Source of the DNA: Prado023 sp963753075
GTDB taxonomy: Bacteria; Actinomycetota; Actinomycetes; S36-B12; CAIYMF01
NCBI GenBank assembly: GCA_963753075.1
Contig: CAVWAR010000017.1
Location: 372,001 to 436,000 of the forward strand
Direction of reading: 5' to 3'
Length of the DNA: 64,000 nucleotides
Shown here: positions 1 through 10,536 of the stretch, in pieces
How positions within the stretch are numbered: position 1 is the first letter of the stretch
Layout of the letters: each line of letters begins with the position of its first letter
Notes under the pieces: generated by a model
What the model was told of the DNA's origin: nothing
What the model saw: the letters and a program-made list of their open reading frames with translations, nothing else
Databases searched by the model: none
Program-made: the position numbers and the translations under genes

Positions 1-2
1 CG

Positions 3-731
3 GGTATCGGCTCCGGCGACGCGACCGGATGGCCGCTGACCGACTGGGTCGAGGACGTCATGCTGCGCCTGTACGGCCCAGAGGTCTTCGACCAGTGGGT
101 GAGCCACGAGATCCCGTTCAACGACCCGCAGGTCGTTGCGTCCCTCGACGAGGTCGGCTACTTCATGCAGAACGACCAGTACGTCAACGGTGGCTACGGC
201 GACGTGAAGTCGATCGCCTCGACCACCTTCCAGGACGGCGGGCTGCCGATCCTTGATGGCTTCTCGTGCGCGATGCACCGTCAGGCGCAGTTCTATGGCG
301 GCCAGTGGGGTCCGGATGTGACGATCGCTCCGGATGGCGACGTCTGGGCCTTCTACTTGCCGGCGGTTTCAGTCGACCAGAAGCCGGTCCTGACCGGCGG
401 TGAGTTCGTGACTGCATTCGCTGATCGCCCCGAGGTTGTGGCCGCCCAGGAGTGGTTCGCGACCGCGGACTACGCGAACTCGGTGGCACGGAACAGCACC
501 GGGTTGGCGAGCTCGCACAAGGGTGCCGACCCTGCGCTGTACGAGGGTCTCGCCAAGCTTGCCGTGGAAATCTTCCAGGATCCGGCGGCTCAGGTCCGCT
601 TCGACGGCTCGGACAATATGCCGTCGGCAGTCGGCCAGGGGTCGTTCTGGGTCGGGATGACCGACTGGATCACGGGCAAGTCGACGCAGGACACGCTCGA
701 CTTCATCGAGGAGTCGTGGCCTGCGTCCTGA
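3..731 (+). CDS. ABC sugar transporter substrate-binding protein, 3' part only
   Basis: The reading frame is open from base 3, so the gene starts left of the window; 242 residues remain. The segment has the aromatic-rich C-terminal lobe of family 1 carbohydrate-binding proteins (GWPLTDWVED, then SFWVGMTDWITG near the end). It would be the lipid-anchored or secreted receptor of the importer whose permeases follow. The nearest family by pattern is the alpha-glucoside (AglE-like) group, an inference from the permeases and adjacent glgX rather than a proof. The signal peptide is not visible. A strong hairpin follows the stop, so the receptor message can accumulate above the permease message, as is common in such operons. 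Confidence 0.8.
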   Translation, partial: GIGSGDATGWPLTDWVEDVMLRLYGPEVFDQWVSHEIPFNDPQVVASLDEVGYFMQNDQYVNGGYGDVKSIASTTFQDGGLPILDGFSCAMHRQAQFYGGQWGPDVTIAPDGDVWAFYLPAVSVDQKPVLTGGEFVTAFADRPEVVAAQEWFATADYANSVARNSTGLASSHKGADPALYEGLAKLAVEIFQDPAAQVRFDGSDNMPSAVGQGSFWVGMTDWITGKSTQDTLDFIEESWPAS

Positions 732-741
732 TCAAGCACTA

Positions 742-782
742 GTGGTTGGGGGCCGGCGGCAGGGTCGCCGGCCTCCAACCAC
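742..782 (+). terminator. Strong intergenic hairpin (attenuator/stabiliser)
   Basis: Bases 742-758 pair with 766-782 over 17 positions with one G-U wobble and a 7-base loop. No T tract follows. It lies between the binding-protein stop and the first permease start, where partial terminators usually set a high receptor-to-permease ratio. Confidence 0.7.
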
Positions 783-852
783 CCCGCCGGGTGGAGACTG
801 TCGGTGCGGTGTGCCAGTCTCCTCAAACGAGATCGTCGAGAGGAAGGTCGTC

Positions 853-1812
853 GTGACCACACCGGAGAAGTTCGTCCAGATGTTCCTGGCCATAGGCGGA
901 TTCCTCGCCTTCTTCGGCATCATGCTCTTCGTCGTCTCGAAGATCCGCGGCAAGGCCCAGGAACCCGTGACTGTCCTGGCCTTCATCGTCCCGGCGGTCG
1001 TGATGCTGGCGATTGGCTTGATCTACCCGGCCGGTCTCACCCTCCTCCAATCGTTCCAGAACGCCGACAGTTCCGCGTTCGTCGGGCTGGAGAACTACAC
1101 GACGTTGTTCACGACCTCGGAGTACCAGCGCGTCCTGGTCAACACCTTCATCTGGGTCCTGCTGGTCCCCTTCGCGGCCACACTCATCGGGCTTGTCTAC
1201 GCCGTGCTTGTGGACCGCACCCGCACGGAGTCGCTGTCCAAGGCGCTGGTCTTCATCCCGATGGCCATTTCGATGGTGGGCGCCTCGATCATCTGGAGGT
1301 TCGTCTACGACTACCGCCCGACGAACGCCCCCCAGATCGGCCTGGCCAACCAGATCCTCAAGTGGCTCGGGCTGGACACCTACCAGTTCCTCCTCGAACC
1401 CCCGTGGAACACGTTCTTCCTGATCGTGGTCATGATCTGGATCCAGGCCGGATTCGCGATGACGGTCCTGTCCGCGTCGATCAAGGCGATCCCCGATGAC
1501 ATCATCGAGGCGGCGAAGCTCGATGGCGTGTCTGCAATGCAGATGTTCCGCAAGATCACCATCCCGAGCATCCGCCCGGGCATGATCGTCGTGATCACCA
1601 CAATCGCGATCGGCACCCTGAAGGTCTTCGATATCGTCCGCACGATGACCGGTGGCCGGTTCGACACCAGCGTCGTAGCCAACGAGTTCTACACCCAGGC
1701 ATTCCGCTATGACAACGCCGGATTGGGCGCCGCCCTGGCAGTGCTGCTGTTCATCCTGGTCATCCCGATCATTGTGTACAACGTCATCCAGCTCCGGAAG
1801 GTGGCCCGCTGA
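853..1812 (+). CDS. ABC sugar transporter permease (MalF/AglF type)
   Basis: Integral membrane subunit, 319 residues, carrying sugar across the membrane with the following permease. About six hydrophobic segments are visible, starting at residues 8-27 and 36-60. The cytoplasmic EAA loop that docks the ATPase is present (EAAKLDGVSAMQMF, then ITIPSIRPG). I chose the GTG at 853 because AGGAAGG (841-847) stands just before it; the frame is open upstream to 742 but that stretch is the hairpin and arginine-rich nonsense. The stop overlaps the next start (TGATG). No ATPase gene is seen here; importers of this type often share one encoded elsewhere. Confidence 0.88.
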   Translation: MTTPEKFVQMFLAIGGFLAFFGIMLFVVSKIRGKAQEPVTVLAFIVPAVVMLAIGLIYPAGLTLLQSFQNADSSAFVGLENYTTLFTTSEYQRVLVNTFIWVLLVPFAATLIGLVYAVLVDRTRTESLSKALVFIPMAISMVGASIIWRFVYDYRPTNAPQIGLANQILKWLGLDTYQFLLEPPWNTFFLIVVMIWIQAGFAMTVLSASIKAIPDDIIEAAKLDGVSAMQMFRKITIPSIRPGMIVVITTIAIGTLKVFDIVRTMTGGRFDTSVVANEFYTQAFRYDNAGLGAALAVLLFILVIPIIVYNVIQLRKVAR

Positions 1813-2742
1813 TGACCGCCCTGAATCCCGCAGCCCACTCGATCCCCGAGGAAGAGCAGGACATCCCCAAGGCCAAGCCCAAGAAGGGCGGCGAGGCGAG
1901 TATCGCGCTGCGCGCACGGTCTCCGTGGGCGTCGGTGATTGCGGCCGTCATCGCGATCCTCTGGACCATCCCGACGCTGGGCCTGCTCGATCACGAGCTT
2001 CCGGCCGGCGAAGGACATCCGCACCTCGGGGTGGTGGACCGCCTGGCAGGATCCCGCATTCACTCTGGACAACTACGACGAGGCGTTGTTCGGTGGGACG
2101 ACCGACCTGGCCAGCTACTTCGTGAACTCGCTGGTGATCACCATCCCCGCGGTGCTGATCCCGATCAGCATCGCGTGCATGGGAGCCTACGCCTTCGCGT
2201 GGATGGACTTCCGCTGGGGCAAGACCCTGTTCGTGGTGGTCTTCGCGCTCCAGATCGTGCCGATCCAGGTCACCCTGATCCCCCTGCTCACGCTGTTCGT
2301 CGACGCTGGGCTCGCGGGGACGTTCTGGCCGATCTGGATCGCGCACAGCATCTTCGCACTTCCCCTGGCGATCTACCTGCTGCACAACTTCATGAGTGAG
2401 CTGCCCAAGGAGCTGGTCGAGGCGGCGCGTGTCGATGGTGCGGGGCACCTCAAGATCTTCTTCCGCATCATGATGCCGCTGATGGTGCCGGCGATCGCCG
2501 CGTTTGCCATCTTCCAGTTCCTCTGGGTGTGGAACGACCTGCTCGTCGGCCTGACCTTCGGTGCCAGCCCCGAGGTGGCTCCGCTGACCGTCCGCGTGGC
2601 CGAGCTGGCCGGCAGCAAGGGCTCGGACTGGCATCTGCTCTCCGCCGGTGCCTTCATCTCGATGGTCGTGCCGTTGATCGTGTTCCTGGCCTTCCAGCGG
2701 TTCTTCGTCCGCGGACTGCTGGCCGGCTCGGTCAAGGGGTAG
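1812..2742 (+). pseudogene. ABC sugar transporter permease (MalG/AglG type), frameshifted
   Basis: Second membrane subunit of the importer. The frame that opens at ATG 1812 gives a cytoplasmic N-terminus and first membrane helix (IAAVIAILWTIPTLGLL), then loses homology. The rest of the protein (ITSFRPAKDIRTSGWW to the stop at 2742) lies one frame over. Removing one base, most simply G1989, restores a 309-residue protein with all membrane segments and the EAA loop (EAARVDGAGHLKIFFRI). No residue is missing at the joint, so this is either a sequencing error or a very recent mutation. If real, the importer lacks one permease and should be inactive. Confidence 0.85.
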
Positions 2743-2752
2743 CCGATCACGC

Positions 2753-2795
2753 GACGTGCCCACTGCCGACGATGGGTGTCGGCAGTGGGCACGTC
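2753..2795. terminator. Perfect bidirectional hairpin between convergent genes
   Basis: An 18-base perfect inverted repeat (2753-2770 with 2778-2795) around a 7-base loop lies between the permease stop at 2742 and the end of glgX at 2858. It can serve both converging transcripts. There is no clear T run on either side, usual in high-GC actinobacteria. Confidence 0.85.
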
Positions 2796-2857
2796 CTCTC
2801 GGTGGCTCGGCGCTGCTCCTGGTGCGCGCAGTCGTAGCGTGCGCGGCCCGCAGCAGA

Positions 2858-5044
<2,187 letters not shown>

Positions 5045-5050
5045 CGGCCA

Positions 5051-5056
5051 AGGGTA
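5051..5056 (-). promoter_or_regulatory. -10 box TACCCT of glgX (leaderless)
   Basis: Read on the minus strand, TACCCT ends six bases before the GTG at 5044. This places the transcription start on or next to the start codon. Confidence 0.6.
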
Positions 5057-5105
5057 CCCGCGGATGCAGGGTCCAGCCCGCTGCCGTGCCGCGAGCCGCC
5101 GAGAC

Positions 5106-5111
5106 TAGGCT
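5106..5111 (+). promoter_or_regulatory. -10 box TAGGCT of the enoyl-CoA hydratase gene
   Basis: TAGGCT matches TANNNT and lies about 39 bases before the ATG, leaving a short leader with the GAAAGGG ribosome site. No convincing -35 was seen. Confidence 0.5.
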
Positions 5112-5149
5112 CGTGGTCGTCCACAGGAGACGTCGCGAAAGGGTGCACC

Positions 5150-5953
5150 ATGTCCACCGAGGTAGTCGTCCAGGGCGAGTTGACGCGTGTGGAGCTCGAT
5201 GGGGCGGTGGCGACATTGCGTCTCGACCGCCCGCCTGTGAATGCCCTGAACCTCGCGATGCAGGTTGAGATCCGCACCGCCGCACGCTGGTTGGCGGCTG
5301 CGCACAGCGACGTCCGGGCCGTGGTCATCTACGGCGGGCCGAAGATGTTCGCCGCGGGGGCCGACATCAAGGAGATGGCGGCCATGTCCTACCAGGACAT
5401 GGAACGCGACTCGCACCTGCTCCAGGAGTCGTTCAACGCGGTTGCGGCGATCCCGATGCCGGTCGTGGCGGCGGTCACCGGGTTCGCCCTCGGCGGCGGT
5501 TGCGAGCTGGCTCTGTGCGCGGACCTGCGGGTCGTGGGGGAGCGGGCCAAGCTCGGTCAGCCCGAAGTCCTGCTCGGCGTCATCCCCGGGCTGGGGGGCT
5601 CCCAGCGGCTTCCCCGACTAATCGGACCGTCGCGGGCCAAGGACCTGATCCTGACCGGTCGGTACGTGGGAGCCGAGGAGGCCTCGTCCCTTGGGCTGGC
5701 CGACCGGGTCGTCGCCGACGACGCCGTGTACTCCGAGGCGCTGGCGCTGGCCAACCAGTTCGCGGCGGGAGCCCCGCTGGCCCTGGCCGCCGCCAAGCGG
5801 GCGATCGACCATGGCCTCAATGCGGACATCGGCACCGGGTGCCAGATCGAGCGCCAGGAGTTCGCCGGGCTGTTCGCAACCGAGGATCGCCGGATCGGCA
5901 TGGAGTCGTTCCTCGCCGAGGGTGCCGGGAAGGCCGACTTCATCGGTCAGTGA
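5150..5953 (+). CDS. Enoyl-CoA hydratase/isomerase family protein
   Basis: Crotonase-fold enzyme of 267 residues that probably hydrates 2-enoyl-CoA in beta-oxidation or a related acyl-CoA route. The oxyanion-hole segments are present: KMFAAGADIKEM near residues 64-75 and GFALGGGCELALCADLR near 104-120. The catalytic glutamates are in place in GGGCELALCAD and GQPEVLLGVIPGLGG. I chose ATG 5150 because GAAAGGG lies just upstream; the same frame is open far to the left only as the antisense shadow of glgX. It stands alone with its own promoter and a hairpin behind it. Substrate chain length cannot be told from sequence. Confidence 0.88.
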   Translation: MSTEVVVQGELTRVELDGAVATLRLDRPPVNALNLAMQVEIRTAARWLAAAHSDVRAVVIYGGPKMFAAGADIKEMAAMSYQDMERDSHLLQESFNAVAAIPMPVVAAVTGFALGGGCELALCADLRVVGERAKLGQPEVLLGVIPGLGGSQRLPRLIGPSRAKDLILTGRYVGAEEASSLGLADRVVADDAVYSEALALANQFAAGAPLALAAAKRAIDHGLNADIGTGCQIERQEFAGLFATEDRRIGMESFLAEGAGKADFIGQ

Positions 5954-6001
5954 CGGTCGTGCTGCCTGCTCGGGTGCCGTGGATCGGTCGACGGGCGCGA
6001 G

Positions 6002-6041
6002 ACAGCCCCGCCATCGACGGGGGATGCAATGACGGGGCTGT
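6002..6041 (+). terminator. Hairpin downstream of enoyl-CoA hydratase gene
   Basis: ACAGCCCCG (6002-6010) pairs with CGGGGCTGT (6033-6041) around a 22-base loop, followed by GC then TTT. It is a plausible intrinsic terminator about 50 bases after the stop. The rest of the 260-base gap to the next gene holds only the -10 box at 6189. Confidence 0.5.
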
Positions 6042-6188
6042 GCTTTCAGCGTACGCCCGATGGGCCGTCCGAGCCACAGATGGCAGGATCGGGATTCCCA
6101 ACCCGTTCTGCCCGCCCTCCCGAGAGCTGAGCTCGGCTGCCCTGGGCCCGCCGACTGGGCGAGGCGCCTGCTTCGGCGTGCTTCGGGG

Positions 6189-6194
6189 TAGGCT
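6189..6194 (+). promoter_or_regulatory. -10 box TAGGCT ahead of the 6.2-11.3 kb operon
   Basis: TAGGCT lies 20 bases before ATG 6215 and 35 before ATG 6230. The genes from here to 11343 are closely packed, so this may drive all five. Confidence 0.45.
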
Positions 6195-6214
6195 GCGGGC
6201 CAGCATCGAGGTGG

Positions 6215-6832
6215 ATGATCGGGGCAGCCATGGACGTGCAGGACACGCAGGTCCCCAGCGACCGTGTCTGGACCGTACCGAACGCCATCAGCGGCGTTCG
6301 GCTGCTGACGATCCCGCTGTTCGCGTGGCTGGCGCTGGTCCCGGAGCAGGACGCCGCTGCTGCCCTCGTTCTCGTCATCGGGGGCATCACCGACTTCGTG
6401 GACGGCTACCTGGCCCGCCGCTGGAACCAGGTCACGCGGCTCGGCCAGCTGCTCGACCCGATCGCCGACCGGCTGTCGACCATCACCGTGCTCGTGGTCT
6501 TCCTCATCCGGGGCATCGTGCCGCCATGGTTCGTCGCCCTCCTCGTCCTGCGCGACGTCGTCCTCGCGGTGCAGATGGGCCGGCTGAAGGGACGCGGGGT
6601 CACCGGGCTGCCGGTTAACTTCGTCGGCAAGGCGGCCACCTTCAACCTCATGATCGCCTTCCCGCTGCTGCTCTGGGGGGCTGATCCGCAGGCACTGATC
6701 GAGGAGGTCGCGCGCGTCGCCGGCTGGGCCTTCGCCCTCTGGGGCACCGGGATGTACCTGTACAGCGGCGCGCTCTACATGCGCCAGAGCCGTGATGTCC
6801 TGGCTCATGCTCCCGCAGCCGTTGGGGCCTGA
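6215..6832 (+). CDS. CDP-alcohol phosphatidyltransferase family membrane protein (PgsA2-like)
   Basis: Transfers a phosphatidyl group from CDP-diacylglycerol to an alcohol at the membrane; 205 residues with several hydrophobic helices. The family signature DG-x2-AR-x8-G-x3-D-x3-D is complete (DGYLAR through LLDPIAD, residues about 56-78). Position matches mycobacterial Rv1822 (pgsA2), whose product is usually called phosphatidylglycerophosphate or cardiolipin synthase; the alcohol here is not proven. ATG 6215 and ATG 6230 are both possible; neither has a good ribosome site, and conserved sequence begins only at WTVPNAIS. The stop is two bases before the next ATG. Confidence 0.83.
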   Translation: MIGAAMDVQDTQVPSDRVWTVPNAISGVRLLTIPLFAWLALVPEQDAAAALVLVIGGITDFVDGYLARRWNQVTRLGQLLDPIADRLSTITVLVVFLIRGIVPPWFVALLVLRDVVLAVQMGRLKGRGVTGLPVNFVGKAATFNLMIAFPLLLWGADPQALIEEVARVAGWAFALWGTGMYLYSGALYMRQSRDVLAHAPAAVGA

Positions 6833-6834
6833 GC

Positions 6835-9336
6835 ATGCGTGCGGTGGTGATGGCGGGCGGCGAGGGCACCCGGCTGCGACCGCTGACCACCAATGCTCCC
6901 AAGCCGCTGCTGCCGGTTGCGGGCGAGCCGATCATGGGGCATCTGCTCCGACTTCTGAACAGGCACGGGATCAGCCAGGCCGTCGTCACGGTTCAGTACC
7001 TCGCAGCGAACATCCGCTCCTACTTCGGGGACGGGGCCGAGTACGGCGTGCAGCTGTCCTATGCCACAGAGTCGGTACCGCTGGGAACCGCCGGGAGTGT
7101 GAAGAACGCTGAGCGGGGCCTGAACCGTGAGCCGTTCCTGGTCGTCTCCGGCGATGCGCTGACAGACATCGACCTCACCGCGCTCATCGAGTCCCACAGA
7201 CGCACGGGCGCCGTGGTCACGGTGGCACTGGCCCGCAAGCCCAACGTGCTCGAGTTCGGCAACGTCATCATCGGCGAGGACGGCCGGGTGCAGAGGATGA
7301 TCGAGAAGCCGACCTGGGGCCAGGTGCTCTCCGACACGGTGAACACGGGGATCTACGTGATGGAGCCCGAGATCCTCGACATGGTGCCTGCCGACGAGCG
7401 GGTGGACTGGTCGGCCGATGTCTTCCCGCGGCTCATGGAGGCCGGCCTGCCCATCTACGGCTACGTCACCGACGCCTACTGGGAGGACGTCGGCACCATC
7501 GACAGCTACCTCGCCGTGCAGGCGGATGTGCTCACCGGCGAGGTCGGGGCGCACATCGCCGGTTTCGAGGTGGCGCCCCGTGTGTGGCTGGGGGATGGGG
7601 CTGTGGTTGACCCGGGGGCGGTCGTCACCGCGCCGAGCTTCGTGGGTGCGCACGCCCGGGTCGAGCGAGACTGCGTGGTGGGGCCGGGCACGATCCTCGG
7701 CAACAACGTCGTGCTGCGCCGCGGGGCTCGCGTCGTCGGCTCGCTGCTGGACTCCAGCGTCTACGTGGACACCGGGTCCGAGCTCACCGCCGCCATCATC
7801 GGGCAGTCGTGCGAGATCCGGGCACGGGCCCGTGTCGGCGCGCGCGCGGTGATCGGCGCGGAGTGCGTCCTGGGCGAGGAGGTCCAGATCAACGCCGGTG
7901 TGCATGTCTACCCGGACAAGCGCATCGAGGCCGGTGCGGTCATCAGCGACAACGTGGTCTGGGATGCGCCGGCCCACCGATCGCTCTTCGGCGCCCGGGG
8001 CGTGAGCGGGATCGTCAACCTCGATGTGACCCCCGAGCTGGTGGTGCGCCTGGCCGCCGCACTCGCGGCACTGCTGCCGAAGGGCTCCACCGTCACCGTC
8101 GGCCGGGACCACTCGCGAGCGGCGCGCGCCATGAACCGTGCGCTGGCCGGGTCGCTCACCGCGGCGGGGCTGACTGTCCGGGACCTGCGGATCACACCGC
8201 TCCCGGTCGTCCGTTCGGACACGGCGCGTGCTGCCGACGGTGGTGTCTACCTGCGCACGACGCTGGGCGTTCCCGAGAGCCTGGACATGCTGCTCCTGGA
8301 TGAGAACGGATCCGACCTGTCAGTGGCCCAGCGGCAGCGGCTCGAGCGGATACTCGTCCGCCGAGACTTCCGCAGGGCCTTCCCGAGTGAGATCGGCGAC
8401 ATCCGCAGCCCGCACCGGTCGGTGGACGAGTACGCAGTCGAGCTCGCGAGCACCATCGACACCTCAGGAGTCTCCGAGGCCGATCTCAAGGTGGTGGTGG
8501 ACACCGGATCGGGGCCGGCGGCGCTGGTACTGCCCAGGGTGCTGTCGTTCCTCGGCGTGAGTGTGCTGACGGTCAACAACAGGCTCGACGAGGACGAACC
8601 CACTTCCACCGTACGCTCGTATCACGCGGCCATGGCCCGTCTGGGCGAACTCGTGTCGTCGTCCCGCTCCGATCTCGGTGTGCGCTTCGACCCCACCGGG
8701 GAGCGGATCTCCCTGGTCGACGAGACCGGCCGGGCGTTCAACCATGGTCGCGCACTGCTGGTCATGCTCGACCTCGTCGCTGCCGAACGGCGAGGCGGCG
8801 TGGTGGCCGTGCCCGCACACACCACCCGGGTCGCTCAGGAGGTCACGAACTACCACTCCGTGGCTGTTGTCCGGACCGGGCCGTCATCGGCTGCCATGGT
8901 GGCCACGGCGCGGGCCACGCAGGGGCTGATCTTCGCCGGGGACGGACGCGGTGGCTTCATCGTCCCCGAGTCGGGACCGAACGTGGACGGGCTCGCGGCC
9001 TTCGTGCGCCTCATCGGCCTTGTGGCCCGAACGAAGTTGACCCTGTCGGCGATCGACCAGCGCATCCCGCAGGCGCACATGGCCAAGGCCGCTGTCCCGA
9101 CGCCGTGGGCCAGCCGGGGAACCGTCATGCGCACACTGGTGGAGACGGCCGGAAGTCGGGTCGTCGACACCGAGGAGGGCATCGGCATCGAGGAGCCCGA
9201 CGGCAGCTGGGTGCTGGCCGTGCCCGACCAGACCGAGGCGGTGGTCCGGCTCTGGGCGGAGGGGTCGAGCCAGGAGCGGGCCGATGAGCTGCTTGCGCAC
9301 TGGTCGGCGGTCATCGCGTCCGGGGTGGCCTCGTGA
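6835..9336 (+). CDS. Mannose-1-phosphate guanylyltransferase-like protein fused to a degenerate phosphomannomutase domain
   Basis: An 833-residue fusion. Residues 1-230 are a sugar-nucleotide transferase with the nucleotide loop GGEGTRLRPLT, the FLVVSGDALTDID metal site and the MIEKPTWGQV sugar-binding block. Residues 250-370 form left-handed beta-helix repeats (GPGTILGNNVVLRRGARV). From 385 to the end is a phosphohexomutase-like region. It lacks the catalytic serine loop (TASHNP; the place reads RTTLGVPESLDML) and the DGDGDR metal loop (here FDPTGERISLVDE). It probably makes GDP-mannose or another NDP-sugar, with the mutase part structural or regulatory. In this actinobacterial locus the same fusion is common, so the loss is ancestral. 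GDP-mannose would feed the PIM operon at 21-24 kb. Confidence 0.82.
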   Translation: MRAVVMAGGEGTRLRPLTTNAPKPLLPVAGEPIMGHLLRLLNRHGISQAVVTVQYLAANIRSYFGDGAEYGVQLSYATESVPLGTAGSVKNAERGLNREPFLVVSGDALTDIDLTALIESHRRTGAVVTVALARKPNVLEFGNVIIGEDGRVQRMIEKPTWGQVLSDTVNTGIYVMEPEILDMVPADERVDWSADVFPRLMEAGLPIYGYVTDAYWEDVGTIDSYLAVQADVLTGEVGAHIAGFEVAPRVWLGDGAVVDPGAVVTAPSFVGAHARVERDCVVGPGTILGNNVVLRRGARVVGSLLDSSVYVDTGSELTAAIIGQSCEIRARARVGARAVIGAECVLGEEVQINAGVHVYPDKRIEAGAVISDNVVWDAPAHRSLFGARGVSGIVNLDVTPELVVRLAAALAALLPKGSTVTVGRDHSRAARAMNRALAGSLTAAGLTVRDLRITPLPVVRSDTARAADGGVYLRTTLGVPESLDMLLLDENGSDLSVAQRQRLERILVRRDFRRAFPSEIGDIRSPHRSVDEYAVELASTIDTSGVSEADLKVVVDTGSGPAALVLPRVLSFLGVSVLTVNNRLDEDEPTSTVRSYHAAMARLGELVSSSRSDLGVRFDPTGERISLVDETGRAFNHGRALLVMLDLVAAERRGGVVAVPAHTTRVAQEVTNYHSVAVVRTGPSSAAMVATARATQGLIFAGDGRGGFIVPESGPNVDGLAAFVRLIGLVARTKLTLSAIDQRIPQAHMAKAAVPTPWASRGTVMRTLVETAGSRVVDTEEGIGIEEPDGSWVLAVPDQTEAVVRLWAEGSSQERADELLAHWSAVIASGVAS

Positions 9337-10205
9337 GCCTCCCGACGGCGGAGACTGACCCGAACACGTCTGGATCGCACCGGCCACGGGCACGCGACTC
9401 GCTGAACCTACTCGCCCAGATCACCGACGCCGCCGTGACGAGTGACTACGCCGGCCTCCCCGAACAGGCGAACCGGCCCCGCCGGGCACGAGTGCTGGTC
9501 GCGACTGCCGCGCTCGCCCTGGCCGGGTTCGTGCTTGCACTGGGGCTGGACAGCCGGGTCCTCAATGCCCCGATCGTCAACGAGCAGCGCGCTGCCCTGC
9601 GCGAGCGGATCGAGGTGGCAGATGCCCGTAACGAGGAGCTGATCGCCGAGGTGGCGGCGCGCCGAGCGGAGATCGTGACGGCCCGCGAGGCGAGTCTCAC
9701 GGCGAGTCTGGCCGACCTGGTCCTGGCCGAACGGATCCAGACCCTCGAGGTGGCCACTGGGTATGCCGCGGTGGAGGGACCGGGAACAGAGATCACCATG
9801 ACCGACGCCCCCACGGAGGAGGGCACGCAGGGCAATGACATCGAGCGGGTTCTCGACAGCGACGTCCAGCTGGCCGTGAACGGGCTCTGGTCGGTCGGTG
9901 CCGAGGCGATCGCCGTCAACGGCCAACGGCTCACGGCCCAGTCGGCGATCCGGTCGGCCGGGGACGCCATCCTGGTCAACTACCGACCGCTGAAGCCTCC
10001 GTACGTCGTGGCTGCGATCGGCCCGCGGGACATGGCCGATCGATTCGCGGAGACGCCGGACGCCCAGGAGTTGGCCAGTGTGTCCGTGCAGTTCGGCATA
10101 GGCTTGGAGACAGCACCCGTCGGGAACATCACTCTGCAGTCCGCCACGTCTCCACTTCCCGGGGATGCCGAGGTCGTCGAGGACGATGAGGGGGAGGGCC
10201 CATGA
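9333..10205 (+). CDS. DUF881 family membrane-anchored protein (first copy)
   Basis: 290 residues of unknown function. One hydrophobic helix (VLVATAALALAGFVLALGL, about residues 53-71) is followed by a glutamate-rich coiled coil (ALRERIEVADARNEELIAEV) and the DUF881 core (AVEGPGTEITMTDAP, LWSVGAEAIAVNGQRLT). The likely topology is a short cytoplasmic tail, one helix and an outside domain. The start GTG overlaps the previous stop by four bases. It matches Rv1823 in the mycobacterial order. The C-terminus is acidic. Confidence 0.85.
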   Translation: MSLPTAETDPNTSGSHRPRARDSLNLLAQITDAAVTSDYAGLPEQANRPRRARVLVATAALALAGFVLALGLDSRVLNAPIVNEQRAALRERIEVADARNEELIAEVAARRAEIVTAREASLTASLADLVLAERIQTLEVATGYAAVEGPGTEITMTDAPTEEGTQGNDIERVLDSDVQLAVNGLWSVGAEAIAVNGQRLTAQSAIRSAGDAILVNYRPLKPPYVVAAIGPRDMADRFAETPDAQELASVSVQFGIGLETAPVGNITLQSATSPLPGDAEVVEDDEGEGP

Positions 10206-10534
10206 TCGCGCTGATCGGGCTGGTGATCGGAATCGTGGCCGGGTTGGTGCTCGAGCCAGCTGTCCCGCTGTGGTTGGAGCCCTACCTGCCGATCGCAGTG
10301 ATCGCGGCGCTCGACGCCGTGGTGGGGGCCGCCCGGGCGCTCCTCGATGGGGTCTTCCGCGACAGGGTGTTCGTCATCTCGTTCCTGAGCAACGTGCTCG
10401 TTGCGGGGTTCATCGTGTGGATCGGTGACCTGCTGGGGGTCGGCACCCAGATGTCCACGGGCGTTGTGGTCGTCCTGACGATGCGGATCTTCTCCAACGC
10501 CGCCGCCATCCGCCGGCATATCCTCAAGGCCTGA
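10202..10534 (+). CDS. Small basic protein family membrane protein (DUF1290)
   Basis: 110 residues, almost wholly hydrophobic: three membrane helices (IALIGLVIGIVAGLVL, YLPIAVIAALDAVVGAA, VFVISFLSNVLVAGFIVWIGD). The family always sits with DUF881 genes, as here between two copies (matching Rv1824), and may form a complex with them, though its function is unknown. ATG 10202 overlaps the previous stop by four bases, so translation is probably coupled. Confidence 0.85.
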   Translation: MIALIGLVIGIVAGLVLEPAVPLWLEPYLPIAVIAALDAVVGAARALLDGVFRDRVFVISFLSNVLVAGFIVWIGDLLGVGTQMSTGVVVVLTMRIFSNAAAIRRHILKA

Positions 10535-10536
10535 CC

